From Rudaea sp. 3F27F6 (GTDB taxonomy: Bacteria > Pseudomonadota > Gammaproteobacteria > Xanthomonadales > Rhodanobacteraceae), in the NCBI RefSeq assembly GCF_005503555.1, contig NZ_SCNG01000002.1, positions 1,079,835 to 1,143,834 of the forward strand: 64,000 nucleotides of DNA, given 5' to 3'. Positions within the stretch are counted from its first letter, which is position 1, and each line of letters starts with the position of its first letter. The notes under the pieces are model-generated. The model had not been told where the DNA came from. It made no database searches and worked only from the letters and a program-made list of their open reading frames with translations. The translations under genes were made by a program, and so were the position numbers. Shown here piece after piece: positions 8,978 through 17,837 of the stretch.

Positions 8978-9763
8978 CTACTCGGTCGCCAAGGTGGTTT
9001 CGAGCAGACGGCGGATCAGCGCCTGAGTCGGCGCGGCGAGATCCTCGCGATACGCGAACGAGTCTTCGTCCATGTAGTTGAGCTGGGCGAGTTCGAGCTG
9101 CACCGCATCGACGCCGTGCGCGGGATCGGCGTAATGGCGCGTGATGTAGCCGCCCTTGAAGCGGCCGTTGACGACAAAAGTATAGTTTTTCTGCGCGGCC
9201 AGCACCGCTTCGAGCCGGCGCTGCAGTGCCGGCGAACAGCTCGCTCCGGCCGCGGTGCCGAGATTGAAATCGGGCAGGCGGCCGTCGAACAGGAACGGCA
9301 CGACCGAGCGGATCGAATGCCCTTCCCAAAGCACGGCGCGGCCGTGAATCGATTTGATCCGCACGATCTCTTCGGCCAGCGCCGCGTGGTACGGCCGCCA
9401 GTAGCGTTCGATGCGTTGCGCGATTTCTTCGGGCGACGGTTCCTGTCCCGCCAGATAGACCGGCTCGCCCGAGAACTGGACGGTCGGACAGAGCCCCGTC
9501 GTGTTCTGCCCCGGGTACAACGAGACGTCGTCGGGCGGCCGGTTGAGATCGACGACGTAGCGTGAATACGTCGGCGCGATCACCGATGCGCCCAGTTCGC
9601 GCGCGAAGGCGTACAGGCGCGAGACGTGCCAGTCCGTATCGGGCACGCGCCGCGCTTCGGGCACGAGACGCGCGGCGATGTCGTCGGGCAACGCCGTGCC
9701 GTCGTGCGGCAGGGAAACCAGCAGCGGCGCCGTGCCGCGCTGCAAAGAATATGTTTCGCTCAT
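8978..9763 (-). CDS. hutG: N-formylglutamate deformylase (HutG-like amidohydrolase)
   Basis: 261 residues from the ATG at 9763. The family hydrolyses N-formyl-L-glutamate to glutamate and formate as the last step of one histidine degradation route. Family blocks seen are PLLVSLPHDGTALP, DTDWHVSRLYAF, YSRYVVDLNRPPDD, LWEGHSIRSVVPFLFDG and VNGRFKGGYITRHYADP; the His, Asp and Glu residues in these blocks form the metal site. No other hut gene is nearby. Its start overlaps the stop of the TPR glycosyltransferase gene by ATGA, so it is translated from that mRNA. The coupling is unusual and leaves open whether the true substrate is formylglutamate or another N-acyl amino acid, which would fit the D-amino-acid genes upstream. 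Confidence 0.88.
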   Translation of the reverse strand: MSETYSLQRGTAPLLVSLPHDGTALPDDIAARLVPEARRVPDTDWHVSRLYAFARELGASVIAPTYSRYVVDLNRPPDDVSLYPGQNTTGLCPTVQFSGEPVYLAGQEPSPEEIAQRIERYWRPYHAALAEEIVRIKSIHGRAVLWEGHSIRSVVPFLFDGRLPDFNLGTAAGASCSPALQRRLEAVLAAQKNYTFVVNGRFKGGYITRHYADPAHGVDAVQLELAQLNYMDEDSFAYREDLAAPTQALIRRLLETTLATE

Positions 9764-11886
9764 TCCGCTTGTTCCTTTCTCAATTCGTCGCGGCACCATC
9801 GCCGCCAGGCTTCGCGCAGCGCCGCGCTCAATTCGCGCGCATGCCGGTCAGCGTCGCAGAGCGTCGTCCGCATGCGTTCGCGCAAACCGGAGCGCAGCTC
9901 GCTGAGCCTCGCGCGATCGTTGGCCAGACCGAGCGCACGGCCCACGTAATCGTCGGCATTTTCGGCGATCAGGTCTTCGAGGCCAAGCGCCGTCAGCAAG
10001 CTGGCGCTCTGCCGGCTTACCATCGTCTCGCCGATCCGCGTGACGACCGGCACGCCCATCCACAAGGCATCGAGGCTGGTCGCGCAGCCCGAAAACGGAA
10101 ACGGGTCGAGCGCGATGTCGACCTCGGCATACGCCGCCAACGCCTGCGCCGGCGAGCCGTAGCCGAGCAGTTCGAGACGCTCGCCAGCGATGCCGTGCTT
10201 TGCACAGCGCGTGAGGAAATGCGCTCGCTCATCGTCAATGTCGAAGGCGCGTGCTTTCAGGCGCAGAGTGCTGCCCGTCGCGCCCGCGAGAATGCGTGAC
10301 CACGCCGCGAGAACCTCGTCGTTGACCTTGTTGATGCGATTGAAACCGGCGAAACGCAAAGCGCCGCCGGCGCGAGCCGAGACGGCCGGCGCGTCGGCCG
10401 GCGGCGTTTGGCAGAGGCGCCCCGACGGCAAGGTCAATACGTGCTCGCTGTAGTGCTGTGCGAGCGAGGGCGGGCTCAGCACCGCATCGCTGATCAGCAC
10501 GTCGACGGCAGCGCTGCCGCTGCTGTGGAAATAATCGAGCCAGGTCACCTGCACCGGTGCCGGTCGCCGCGCCAACGCGCGCAGGCGATTGCCGGGGCTG
10601 TGCCCGCTCAGTTCGACGAGCACGTCGATGCGGTCGGCGCGGATCGCCTCGCACAGCGCTGCGTCATCGAGTTCGTCGACGCGGCGCCACTCATCGGCCG
10701 CGGCGCGGAAACGCGCGGTGCACGCATCGTCCACGCCGCCCGAATCGTAGAGCACGTGCTGCGCTTCGCTGCGGTCGAACTTCTCGAGCGCGGAGAGAAA
10801 AAAGTTCGCGACCAACCCCGTGAAGAACCGCGGCGACAACCAACCGATGCGCAGCGGCCGATGCGGATCGGCATGCGGCGTCCGCGCCGGCCAGCACGGC
10901 GCCAGCGCCGGCATATGCCGCGCCGCCCAGGCGCGATGTGCCTCGGCCACAGCAGCGGCAGACGCGGTCGGATCGTGCTGCATCGCAATCAACGCAGCTT
11001 CCCCGGCAACCGCATCATCGGGCACGATTTCACCGATACGCCGATACTCTGAAATGGCTGCCACTGCTTCGCCGCGCTCGGCGAAGATGCCGGCACGCAG
11101 CATGCGCGTGGCGCGATGCCAGGGTACCGCCTGCAGCAACGTATCGGCCGCCGCGAGCGCACGGTCGGTCTCACCCTTCTGGTCGAGCAGACCCGCGGCA
11201 CCGTAGCTTCGTTCGATATCGTGGCGATAGCGCACCTCTTCGTCGTCGGGCAGTTCCCGACGCAACTGCGAGAGTACGCGGAAGGCCAATGTGGACTGTC
11301 CGTGTTGGCCCAGCAGCCACGCCGCATTCAGCGCCAACGACCGCTCGCCGGCGAGAGCCGGCAACGACGCACTTGCGCGCACCTCGAGTGCACCGAACTG
11401 ACCGAATGCCGCCGCCGCAGAAAACCACTCCAGCAGCGCGCGCGCGTGTTGAGGCCGCAGGGCGCTTGCGCGCGCGAAAGCCGATGCCGCGCCGGCCATA
11501 TCGCGTTGCGCGCGCAGCGCGAGGCCGAGATTGAACCAGGCACCGAATGCCTGCGGATCGGCTGCCGCCGCGGCGCGCGCATCCTGTTCGGCCGCCACAT
11601 AGTCTTCATGCGCCAGGTGAATCGTCGCGCGATTCGCCAGCACGGCCGCAGCACGCGGCGCGTCGACCGCGCCGAGTGCGCGCCCGAGGAAGTACAGCGC
11701 CCGCGCCGCATCGCCACGCTGATGGTGGAGCATACCGAGCATGTGCAGAGCGTCGACGTGCCGCGCGTCGATCTGCAGCACGTTCTCATACGCCGCTGCC
11801 GCCGCGTCGAGATCGCCGCGCCGGTGTGCGGCGAGGGCCGACTCGAACTGGCCGCGCAGTGCGTCGTCCGACTGAGGCAAATTCAT
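9760..11886 (-). CDS. TPR-containing O-GlcNAc-transferase/SPINDLY-type glycosyltransferase (GT41)
   Basis: 708 residues. The N-terminal half is a run of tetratricopeptide repeats, such as AAAAYENVLQIDARHVDALHM, LGMLHHQRGD and AFGAWFNLGLALRAQRDM. The C-terminal half matches the catalytic region of bacterial OGT/SPINDLY proteins: RIGWLSPRFFTGLVANFF, DRIDVLVELSGHSPGNRL, PAPVQVTWLDYFHSSG and LDPFPFSGCATSLDALWMG. The last of these is the UDP-binding P/G-C-T motif of this family. It would transfer a sugar from a nucleotide donor to serine or threonine of a protein, in the cytoplasm. The product probably glycosylates an adhesin or flagellin-like target, but no target is evident. It follows the DadA-like gene by 27 nt and overlaps hutG by 4 nt. 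Confidence 0.9.
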   Translation of the reverse strand: MNLPQSDDALRGQFESALAAHRRGDLDAAAAAYENVLQIDARHVDALHMLGMLHHQRGDAARALYFLGRALGAVDAPRAAAVLANRATIHLAHEDYVAAEQDARAAAAADPQAFGAWFNLGLALRAQRDMAGAASAFARASALRPQHARALLEWFSAAAAFGQFGALEVRASASLPALAGERSLALNAAWLLGQHGQSTLAFRVLSQLRRELPDDEEVRYRHDIERSYGAAGLLDQKGETDRALAAADTLLQAVPWHRATRMLRAGIFAERGEAVAAISEYRRIGEIVPDDAVAGEAALIAMQHDPTASAAAVAEAHRAWAARHMPALAPCWPARTPHADPHRPLRIGWLSPRFFTGLVANFFLSALEKFDRSEAQHVLYDSGGVDDACTARFRAAADEWRRVDELDDAALCEAIRADRIDVLVELSGHSPGNRLRALARRPAPVQVTWLDYFHSSGSAAVDVLISDAVLSPPSLAQHYSEHVLTLPSGRLCQTPPADAPAVSARAGGALRFAGFNRINKVNDEVLAAWSRILAGATGSTLRLKARAFDIDDERAHFLTRCAKHGIAGERLELLGYGSPAQALAAYAEVDIALDPFPFSGCATSLDALWMGVPVVTRIGETMVSRQSASLLTALGLEDLIAENADDYVGRALGLANDRARLSELRSGLRERMRTTLCDADRHARELSAALREAWRRWCRDELRKEQAE

Positions 11887-11913
11887 GCGAAAGCCAACCT
11901 CGCGCAGGAAAGC

Positions 11914-13170
11914 CTAGAGACCGAAGCGCGCCGGCGAGAACGTCGCAGCATTGAGCGCCGTTTCGCCGCCGGCGAACAGTTGCGCGACGAGTTCGCCGGT
12001 CGCCGCCGACATGGTGACGCCGAGCATGCTGTGGCCGGTCGCGAGGGTCAGATTCTTAATTTTTGCGGTGCGTCCGATGATCGGCAGATCGTCGTACGTC
12101 ATCGGCCGCCAGCCGTACCATTCTTCGACCACGGCCGGCCCTTCGGGCTCGATCAGATATTCCGCGGCAGCGCGCTTGAGCGCATCGAGCCGCGCGCGGT
12201 TGAGCGACGTGTCATAGCCGGCGAACTCCATCGTACTGCCGAGACGATAGCCCGAACCCCAGCTCGTCACGCAGACGCTGCGTTCCTTCAAGGTAAGCGG
12301 AATACGCGGCGCGCGCGGCGATTGCGTGTAGGTTATCGAATAGCCCTTGCCGGGTTGGATCGGAATGCGCAGGCCGAGTTGCTTCGCCGTGTGCGGCGAC
12401 CACGAGCCGAGCGCGAAGACGATTTCGTCCGCCGCGAACTCGCCACGATCGGTCAGCACCGCACCGATACGCTCGCCTTCGTTACGGAAACCGTTGACCT
12501 TCGTGGATTCGTGAATTTCCGCGCCGTTCGCCTTGACCACGCGCGCGAGTTCGGCCGCGTAGCGGTCGGGGCGCAGGCGCGCATCGCCCGGATTCCAGTA
12601 GCCGCCGACGATGCTGCCATTGAGTGCGGGCTCCATCGCGCGGCAACTCGCGGCGTCGATACGTTCCATGGCGATGCCGCAGTCGGCGAGCGTCTTCGGC
12701 AGATCGCGTGCTTCCTCGAACGCGGCCGCGTCGCGGTGTACATAGAGCGTGCCGCTCTCAGCGAATTCGCAGTCGAGTCCTTCCGCGCGCACCAGGCCGC
12801 CGATCAGTTCTCGCGAGCGCAGCAGCAGCGGCCCTTTCGCGCGCGCGAGACGGTGGTAGTCGCTCCAGTTGCAGCGCCGCGCGAACTGCAGCATCCACTC
12901 GAACAGTTCGAAGTCGAGCCGCGGCGCGACGCGGAACGGCGCATCGGGCGTGAGCATCCACTTGAGGGCCTTGAACACCATGCCCGGCTGCGACAGCGGC
13001 GGCGCGTGGCTCGGCGTGAGCGTGCCGCAGTTGCCGTGCGAGGAGCCGCTCGCCAGCGTGTTCTGTTCGAGAATCGTCACGCCGCGCCCCGCCTTGAGCA
13101 GATAGTAGGCGCAGGCGAGGCCGATGATGCCGCCGCCGAGAATCAGAACGTCTTTCTTGTTCGAGGTCAT
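11914..13170 (-). CDS. dadA: D-amino acid dehydrogenase (DadA-like FAD oxidoreductase)
   Basis: 418 residues of the DAO/glycine-oxidase family. The FAD-binding motif sits at the extreme N-terminus (VLILGGGIIGLACAYYL) followed by VTILEQNTLASGSSHGNCG, typical of DadA. The C-terminus has WYGWRPMTYDDLPIIGR and LATGHSMLGVTMSAATGEL, the substrate/FAD closing region. The enzyme would deaminate D-amino acids to 2-oxo acids, passing electrons to the quinone pool at the inner membrane face. The D-hydroxyproline dehydrogenase branch of the same family cannot be excluded. It lies directly downstream of an N-acyl-D-amino-acid deacylase gene on the same strand, so the two together could free and oxidise D-amino acids. 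Start choice is the only ATG consistent with the FAD motif. Confidence 0.88.
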   Translation of the reverse strand: MTSNKKDVLILGGGIIGLACAYYLLKAGRGVTILEQNTLASGSSHGNCGTLTPSHAPPLSQPGMVFKALKWMLTPDAPFRVAPRLDFELFEWMLQFARRCNWSDYHRLARAKGPLLLRSRELIGGLVRAEGLDCEFAESGTLYVHRDAAAFEEARDLPKTLADCGIAMERIDAASCRAMEPALNGSIVGGYWNPGDARLRPDRYAAELARVVKANGAEIHESTKVNGFRNEGERIGAVLTDRGEFAADEIVFALGSWSPHTAKQLGLRIPIQPGKGYSITYTQSPRAPRIPLTLKERSVCVTSWGSGYRLGSTMEFAGYDTSLNRARLDALKRAAAEYLIEPEGPAVVEEWYGWRPMTYDDLPIIGRTAKIKNLTLATGHSMLGVTMSAATGELVAQLFAGGETALNAATFSPARFGL

Positions 13171-13288
13171 TTCAGCTCAAAAGAAACGTTGGACACGAAT
13201 CAACGCGGACATACACGAATGAAAGAAAACCAAATCGTCATCCATTCTTGTGCGTGCTCATCCGTGCAGGCCCGTGTCGAAACCGCTT

Positions 13289-14998
13289 CTATTTCCATCC
13301 CGACCAACCGGGCCCGCGCACGAACTGCCCAGGCTTGGCACCCGTATGCTCGCCGTCTTTCAGCACCTGCACGCCGTTGACGAACACATCGCGCATGCCG
13401 GTCGCGTACTGCTGCGGCCGATCAAACGTCGCGCGGTCGCCGACCGTCGCCGGATCGAAGATCACGATGTCGGCAAAATTGCCCGGCTTCAGCTCGCCGC
13501 GATCGCGCAGTTTGAGGTTCTTCGCCGACAGCGAGGTCAGGCGCCGCACCGCTTCGGGCAGAGTGATGACGTGTTCCTCGCGCACGTACTTGCCGAGCAC
13601 GCGCGCGAAATTGCCGTAGGCGCGCGGATGCGGCTGGAACTTGAGGAAATCGCCCTCGGGCGCGTACGAACCTTCGTCGGAACCGAAGGTCATCCACGGC
13701 AGCGCGACCGCCTGCTTGACGTTGTCCTCGGACATCAAAAAATACACTGTGCCGACGCGGCTGCCGTCCTCGATCACGAGGTCGATCGCCGTTTCCGCTG
13801 GCGATTTTCCGCGCATCTTCGCGACTTCGGCGAGGCTCTTGCCGGTCAGCGGTTTCAGCTCGGGATTCTTGAACTGAACCAACAGGATGTTCTCCGGCTT
13901 GCCCGAAGCGAGGTACAAGTTCTCCCAGGCATCGGTCGGCGTATTCATCTCCTTGACCACGCGCTTGCGTGTCTTCGCGTCCTTGAGGCGCTTGATCCAC
14001 TCGTCGAGCCCGCCCTCCTGCACCCACGGCGGCATCGCCGCATCGAGGCCGGTGGCGCCCGCGGCGTAGACGTACATGTTCGCCGAGATATCGAGACCTT
14101 GTTTGCGCGCGGCTTCGATGCGCGCGATCGCCTGCGCCTGCTTCGGCCAGTTGTCTTTGCCGCCGGCCTTGAAGTGATAGAACTCGCCGTGCACGCCCGC
14201 CGCGCTGGCGATGCGGATCAGCTCGTCGGCGCTCTGCAGCAGGCGCGCGCCCTCGCTGCGGATGTGCGAGATATAGCCGCCGCCGAATTCGCCGGCGGCC
14301 TTGGTGATCGCGATCAATTCGTCGGTCTTGGCATAGAACGCCGGCGCGTAAATCAGCGACGAGCCGACGCCGAGCGCGCCTTCGCGCATCGCCGTGCGCG
14401 TCAACTCCTGCATATTGGCCAGCTCCTGCGCGGTCGGCGCGCGATCGGCATAGCCGACCTCGTGGATGCGCAGCGTGGTCGCGCCGACGAAAGAAGCGAT
14501 GTTCGGCGCGATGCCGTGTGCGGCGAGCGTCTCCATGCCCTCGCCGAAGCCGCTCCAGGTGATCGGATATTTCAGATCGGCCTGTTGCTTCTGCGCGGTC
14601 TCGCGCATCGTCGGGGTGAGCGGGCCGAGCGATTCGCCTTCGCCGAACACTTCGAGGGTCACGCCCTGCTTGAGGTCCGACATCGAGCGATAGTCGACGA
14701 ACAGCGAGTCCGGTGCCCACGACAGCATATTGATGAAGCCGGGCGCGACGGCGAGGCCCTTCGCATCGACCTCGCGCGCCGCATGCGCCTTCGACAGATC
14801 GCCGACCGCGACGATGCGCTGGCCGCGCACGCCGACGTCGGCCGCAAGCGGCGCGCCGCCGCTGCCGTCGTAGACGCTGCCGTGGCGGATGATCAGATCG
14901 TAGTCGGGCGCGACGGGTTTCGGCGTCGCGGCCGGCGGCGTCTGGCAGGCGGTAAGGAGAACTACAGAAACAGCGGCAAGACCAAGAAGTCGACGCAT
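13289..14998 (-). CDS. N-acyl-D-amino-acid deacylase family lipoprotein (amidohydrolase)
   Basis: 569 residues. It begins with a lipoprotein signal (MRRLLGLAAVSVVLLTAC; lipobox LLTAC, Cys about residue 18), so it is anchored on the periplasmic side. The mature enzyme belongs to the D-aminoacylase branch of the amidohydrolase superfamily: YDLIIRHGSVYDGSGG, VAPGFINMLSWAP, GVTLEVFGEGES with the metal-ligand Glu, YISHIRSEG, and ELKPGNFADIVIFDP at the C-terminal beta domain. The first metal motif is usually HxHxD, and here the corresponding segment reads FINMLSWAPDS, so the canonical histidines are absent. Many lipoprotein members of this family share that variant and their exact substrate is not known to me. 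Context with DadA supports N-acyl-D-amino acids. Confidence 0.85.
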   Translation of the reverse strand: MRRLLGLAAVSVVLLTACQTPPAATPKPVAPDYDLIIRHGSVYDGSGGAPLAADVGVRGQRIVAVGDLSKAHAAREVDAKGLAVAPGFINMLSWAPDSLFVDYRSMSDLKQGVTLEVFGEGESLGPLTPTMRETAQKQQADLKYPITWSGFGEGMETLAAHGIAPNIASFVGATTLRIHEVGYADRAPTAQELANMQELTRTAMREGALGVGSSLIYAPAFYAKTDELIAITKAAGEFGGGYISHIRSEGARLLQSADELIRIASAAGVHGEFYHFKAGGKDNWPKQAQAIARIEAARKQGLDISANMYVYAAGATGLDAAMPPWVQEGGLDEWIKRLKDAKTRKRVVKEMNTPTDAWENLYLASGKPENILLVQFKNPELKPLTGKSLAEVAKMRGKSPAETAIDLVIEDGSRVGTVYFLMSEDNVKQAVALPWMTFGSDEGSYAPEGDFLKFQPHPRAYGNFARVLGKYVREEHVITLPEAVRRLTSLSAKNLKLRDRGELKPGNFADIVIFDPATVGDRATFDRPQQYATGMRDVFVNGVQVLKDGEHTGAKPGQFVRGPGWSGWK

Positions 14999-15186
14999 GA
15001 TTCACTCCGCAACGGCGGGCTCATTGTTCGCTTCCCCCGTTGGCGGAAGAAGGCGGCGCTCAGCGCCGCGCGAAGGCAATCCCGGTCCGCCGCAGGGACT
15101 TCCCTCGACCGGAGCCGCCTGGGCAGCTCCGGTCCCGGATCGACTCCGGACAAACTCTCTCCCGCAAGCGGAAAAGAGAAAACCGC

Positions 15187-15672
15187 TCAGTGATGGTGAC
15201 CGCCGTCGCCGTGCACGTGTCCGTGCTCGACTTCCTCGGGCGTGGCATCGCGCACATCGGTGATCTCGATGTCGAAATTCAGCGTCTTGCCGGCCATCGG
15301 ATGATTGAGGTCTACGTCGATCACGCTCGATCCGACCTTGAGCACCACGACCTGGCGATAGCCGCCGCCCTGCACGCTGAGCACGGTCGGGTCGCCGGCC
15401 TTCAAATGATCGGCGTCGCGGAAATACTTCTTCGGCACGCGCTGGGTGAAATCGTCGCGACGCTCGCCGTAGCCCTGCTCGGGCGGCACGCGCACGTCGA
15501 ACTTGTCGCCGGGCTCGTGGCCTTCCATCGCCTGCTCAAGGCCCGGGATGATCTGGCCGTGGCCGAACAGAATCGTCAACGGCGCGGCTTCGCGCGAGGA
15601 ATCGAGCTGCGCGCCGGCCTCGTCGGTGAGGTGATAGTGGAAGGTCACGACCTTGTTTTTCTCTGCTTTCAT
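15187..15672 (-). CDS. slyD: FKBP-type peptidyl-prolyl cis-trans isomerase, SlyD type
   Basis: 161 residues. It catalyses proline isomerisation and acts as a chaperone and metal-binding protein in the cytoplasm. The FKBP domain starts with VVTFHYHLTDEAGAQLDSS, is interrupted by the IF insert-in-flap domain (PEQGYGERRDDF to VKVGSSVIDVDLNHP region), and returns to the FKBP fold at DLNHPMAGKTLNFDIEI. The short C-terminal tail is histidine-rich (HGHVHGDGGHHH), the usual SlyD nickel-binding tail in reduced form. The gene heads a same-strand run leading to the deacylase, but with a gap of about 190 bp, so co-transcription is uncertain. Confidence 0.94.
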   Translation of the reverse strand: MKAEKNKVVTFHYHLTDEAGAQLDSSREAAPLTILFGHGQIIPGLEQAMEGHEPGDKFDVRVPPEQGYGERRDDFTQRVPKKYFRDADHLKAGDPTVLSVQGGGYRQVVVLKVGSSVIDVDLNHPMAGKTLNFDIEITDVRDATPEEVEHGHVHGDGGHHH

Positions 15673-15945
15673 TCCGGTTGTCCATGACGCCGGCGGTCGC
15701 CGGGCTGGGCGGAATTATAGAGAAAAACCGGTCCCGACCGCCCGCCGCGGCGACTTCCGTAGCGGCCGGAAACGAAATCTCGGGCGCCGGTGGCGGCGTG
15801 CTTGGCATCGGAGACGCTGGTACGAACACTGCACCGCCGCGATCAGCTTCGCTGGACCGACAGCCCGACGAAACACTCGCCCCCCACGCGATCCATGACG
15901 AAGCGCCGTTGACAGCACCGCGCATTTGCCCGAACGTTCAGGGCG

Positions 15946-16443
15946 ATGCGCTGCCCTCGTCTTCTATTCGTACTCCTCGCCATCGCGTTGCTCGCGGCCT
16001 GCTCCGGGCCACGTCCACGGCCGCAGCGCGAACCGCTGCCGCCGCCCGCGCCGCGCGGGATCGCGAAGCCGAACGACATCCTGTTCCGCGCGATCGGCCT
16101 CGTCGGCACGCCGTATCACTGGGGCGGCAACACGCCGCAGAGCGGTTTCGACTGCTCGGGCCTGGTCGTCTACGTGTTCCGCGAAATCGCCGGAGTCAAC
16201 CTGCCGCGCACGACGCAGGACATGTACGCGCTCGATCTCGCCGAAGTGCGTCGCGACCGCCTGCAGAGCGGCGATCTGGTTTTCTTCAACACGGCGGGAC
16301 GCGACGTGAGCCATGTCGGCATCTATGTCGGCGAGGATCGTTTCGTCCATGCGCCGAACGAAGGCGGTACGGTGCGCCTCGACTATCTGAGCAATGTTTA
16401 CTGGAACGCGCACTATCGCGGCGCGAAGCGCGTGCGTTTGTAG
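15946..16443 (+). CDS. NlpC/P60 (C40) peptidoglycan endopeptidase lipoprotein, MepS/Spr-like
   Basis: 165 residues. A short lipoprotein signal ends in LAAC (Cys19), followed by a proline-rich linker. The catalytic domain carries YHWGGNTPQSGFDCSGLVVY, with Cys70 as nucleophile, His123 in VSHVGIYVG, and a third polar residue at His135 in RFVHAPNEGG. These enzymes cut peptide cross-links of murein in the periplasm and allow wall growth. Length and order match Spr/MepS. It is flanked by a convergent transporter gene, so it is probably monocistronic. Confidence 0.93.
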   Translation: MRCPRLLFVLLAIALLAACSGPRPRPQREPLPPPAPRGIAKPNDILFRAIGLVGTPYHWGGNTPQSGFDCSGLVVYVFREIAGVNLPRTTQDMYALDLAEVRRDRLQSGDLVFFNTAGRDVSHVGIYVGEDRFVHAPNEGGTVRLDYLSNVYWNAHYRGAKRVRL

Positions 16444-16466
16444 CCGCAGTCGGATCTTCTCGCAGG

Positions 16467-16517
16467 GGCGCGATTTATCGCGCCTGCTCGCAAGCCGACG
16501 AGATAAATCGCGCGCCT
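16467..16517. repeat. Palindromic REP-like element with GATTTATC core
   Basis: An 18-nt palindrome with 8-bp arms GGCGCGAT and ATCGCGCC around TT is followed by a partial inverted copy (GATAAATCGCGCGCC). It lies between the convergent NlpC and MFS genes and may serve as a bidirectional terminator or a REP. The same core recurs at 23655-23672 with different outer bases but intact pairing. Confidence 0.6.
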
Positions 16518-16523
16518 AAGCAG

Positions 16524-17771
16524 CTAGATCGGATTTTTCGCCGCTTCCAAATCGCTGCCGAACTTCTTGCCCTTCGCTTCGGGCCCAAACCAAGCAACGG
16601 CGGCAAGCGCAACTGCAACGCCGGCGATGAAGATCGCCATCACGAGCCCGTACTGTTTGTTGTTCTGCTCGGCGAGCAAGGTCAGAAACCATGGCGTGCC
16701 CGCGGAAATGAAATTGCCGATCTGGTAGGTCAGCCCCGGCAGGGTCGCGCGCACGGCGTCCGGCGACAGCTCGTTCAGATGCACGGGCACCACGCCCCAT
16801 GCGCCCTGCACCATGAACTGCACGGCGAACGCGCCGGCGCCGAGCAGCAGCACCTCGTCGCTGAATGCCCACAACTTGAGCACCGGCAGCACGAGCAAGG
16901 CCGCGATCACGATCGCGCGCCGGCGCCCGATGCGCTCGGACAAGGCGCCGAAGAACAGGCCGCCGCAGATCGCGCCGATCGGCCCGACGATGGCGAGCTT
17001 CGCGGTCAGGTCGGTACCGAAACCTTTCTCGGCCTGCAGGAACAGCGGATACAGATCCTGAGTGCCGTGGCTGAAGCAGTTGAACAGCGCCATCATCACG
17101 ATCATGAACAACGCGCGGCCCCAGAGCCCGCGCATCACTTCGAGCGGATTGCGCTTCTCTGGCGCCTGCTTGCGCACCTGTTCCCATACCGGCGACTCGG
17201 GCACCTTGCTGCGGATGTAGAGCACGAGCAGCGCCGGCACGAAGCCGACGATGAACATGCCGCGCCAGCCGACGTAATCGAACACCGCCCAGAACAGCAG
17301 CCCGGCGAGCAGGTTGCCGCAGGCATAGCCTTCCTGCAGCAAGCCGGAGACGAGACCGCGCGTCTTCTCCGGAATCATCTCCATCGTCAGCGATGCGCCG
17401 AGCCCCCACTCGCCGCCCATCGCGAAACCGAACAGCGCGCGCAGGATCAGCAGCACCGTCAGCGACGGCGCGAACGCGGAGGCTAGCTCGAACACCGAAA
17501 ACAGGAACACATCGAGCATGAGGATCGGGCGCCGGCCGAACTTGTCGGCGAGGCGGCCGAAGACCAGCGCGCCGAACGGCCGCGCGGCCAGCGTGAGCGT
17601 GATCGCGAGGGCGACGCGCTCGGGCGATTCGTGGAAGTCGGTCGCGATCGCCTTGACCGCGAAAATCAGGATGAAGTAGTCGAACGCGTCGAGCGTCCAG
17701 CCGAGAAAACCCGCGACGACGACGTTGCGCTGCGCCGAATTCATTGCGCGCAGCTCGGACCACAAAGACAT
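16524..17771 (-). CDS. MFS transporter, sialate/lactate (SHS) proton-symporter type
   Basis: 415 residues with twelve predicted membrane helices. The inter-helix 2-3 signature is GRLADKFGRRPILMLD, and the helix 4-5 region reads ALFGFAMGGEWGLGASLTMEMIPEKTRG, as in the metabolite:H+ symporter and sialic-acid/lactate branch. MNSAQRNVVVAGFLGWTLD followed by AFDYF is the classic N-terminus of that branch. It would import a small organic acid, probably a monocarboxylate, across the inner membrane. No catabolic partner is adjacent. Confidence 0.9.
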   Translation of the reverse strand: MSLWSELRAMNSAQRNVVVAGFLGWTLDAFDYFILIFAVKAIATDFHESPERVALAITLTLAARPFGALVFGRLADKFGRRPILMLDVFLFSVFELASAFAPSLTVLLILRALFGFAMGGEWGLGASLTMEMIPEKTRGLVSGLLQEGYACGNLLAGLLFWAVFDYVGWRGMFIVGFVPALLVLYIRSKVPESPVWEQVRKQAPEKRNPLEVMRGLWGRALFMIVMMALFNCFSHGTQDLYPLFLQAEKGFGTDLTAKLAIVGPIGAICGGLFFGALSERIGRRRAIVIAALLVLPVLKLWAFSDEVLLLGAGAFAVQFMVQGAWGVVPVHLNELSPDAVRATLPGLTYQIGNFISAGTPWFLTLLAEQNNKQYGLVMAIFIAGVAVALAAVAWFGPEAKGKKFGSDLEAAKNPI

Positions 17772-17837
17772 GCCTAGCCTCCCGTTGTGATGCGCAAGCC
17801 GTTGCGCGCGGATGCGCCCGCTCCGCTCGAATCGCGC

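Noticed and set aside
11116..13380. 754-codon plus-strand open frame opposite the OGT and dadA genes
   Set aside because: It spans two genuine minus-strand genes and an intergenic gap and has no recognisable domain.
13250..15193. 647-codon plus-strand open frame opposite the deacylase gene
   Set aside because: Antisense shadow; the minus-strand frame has a lipoprotein signal and amidohydrolase motifs.
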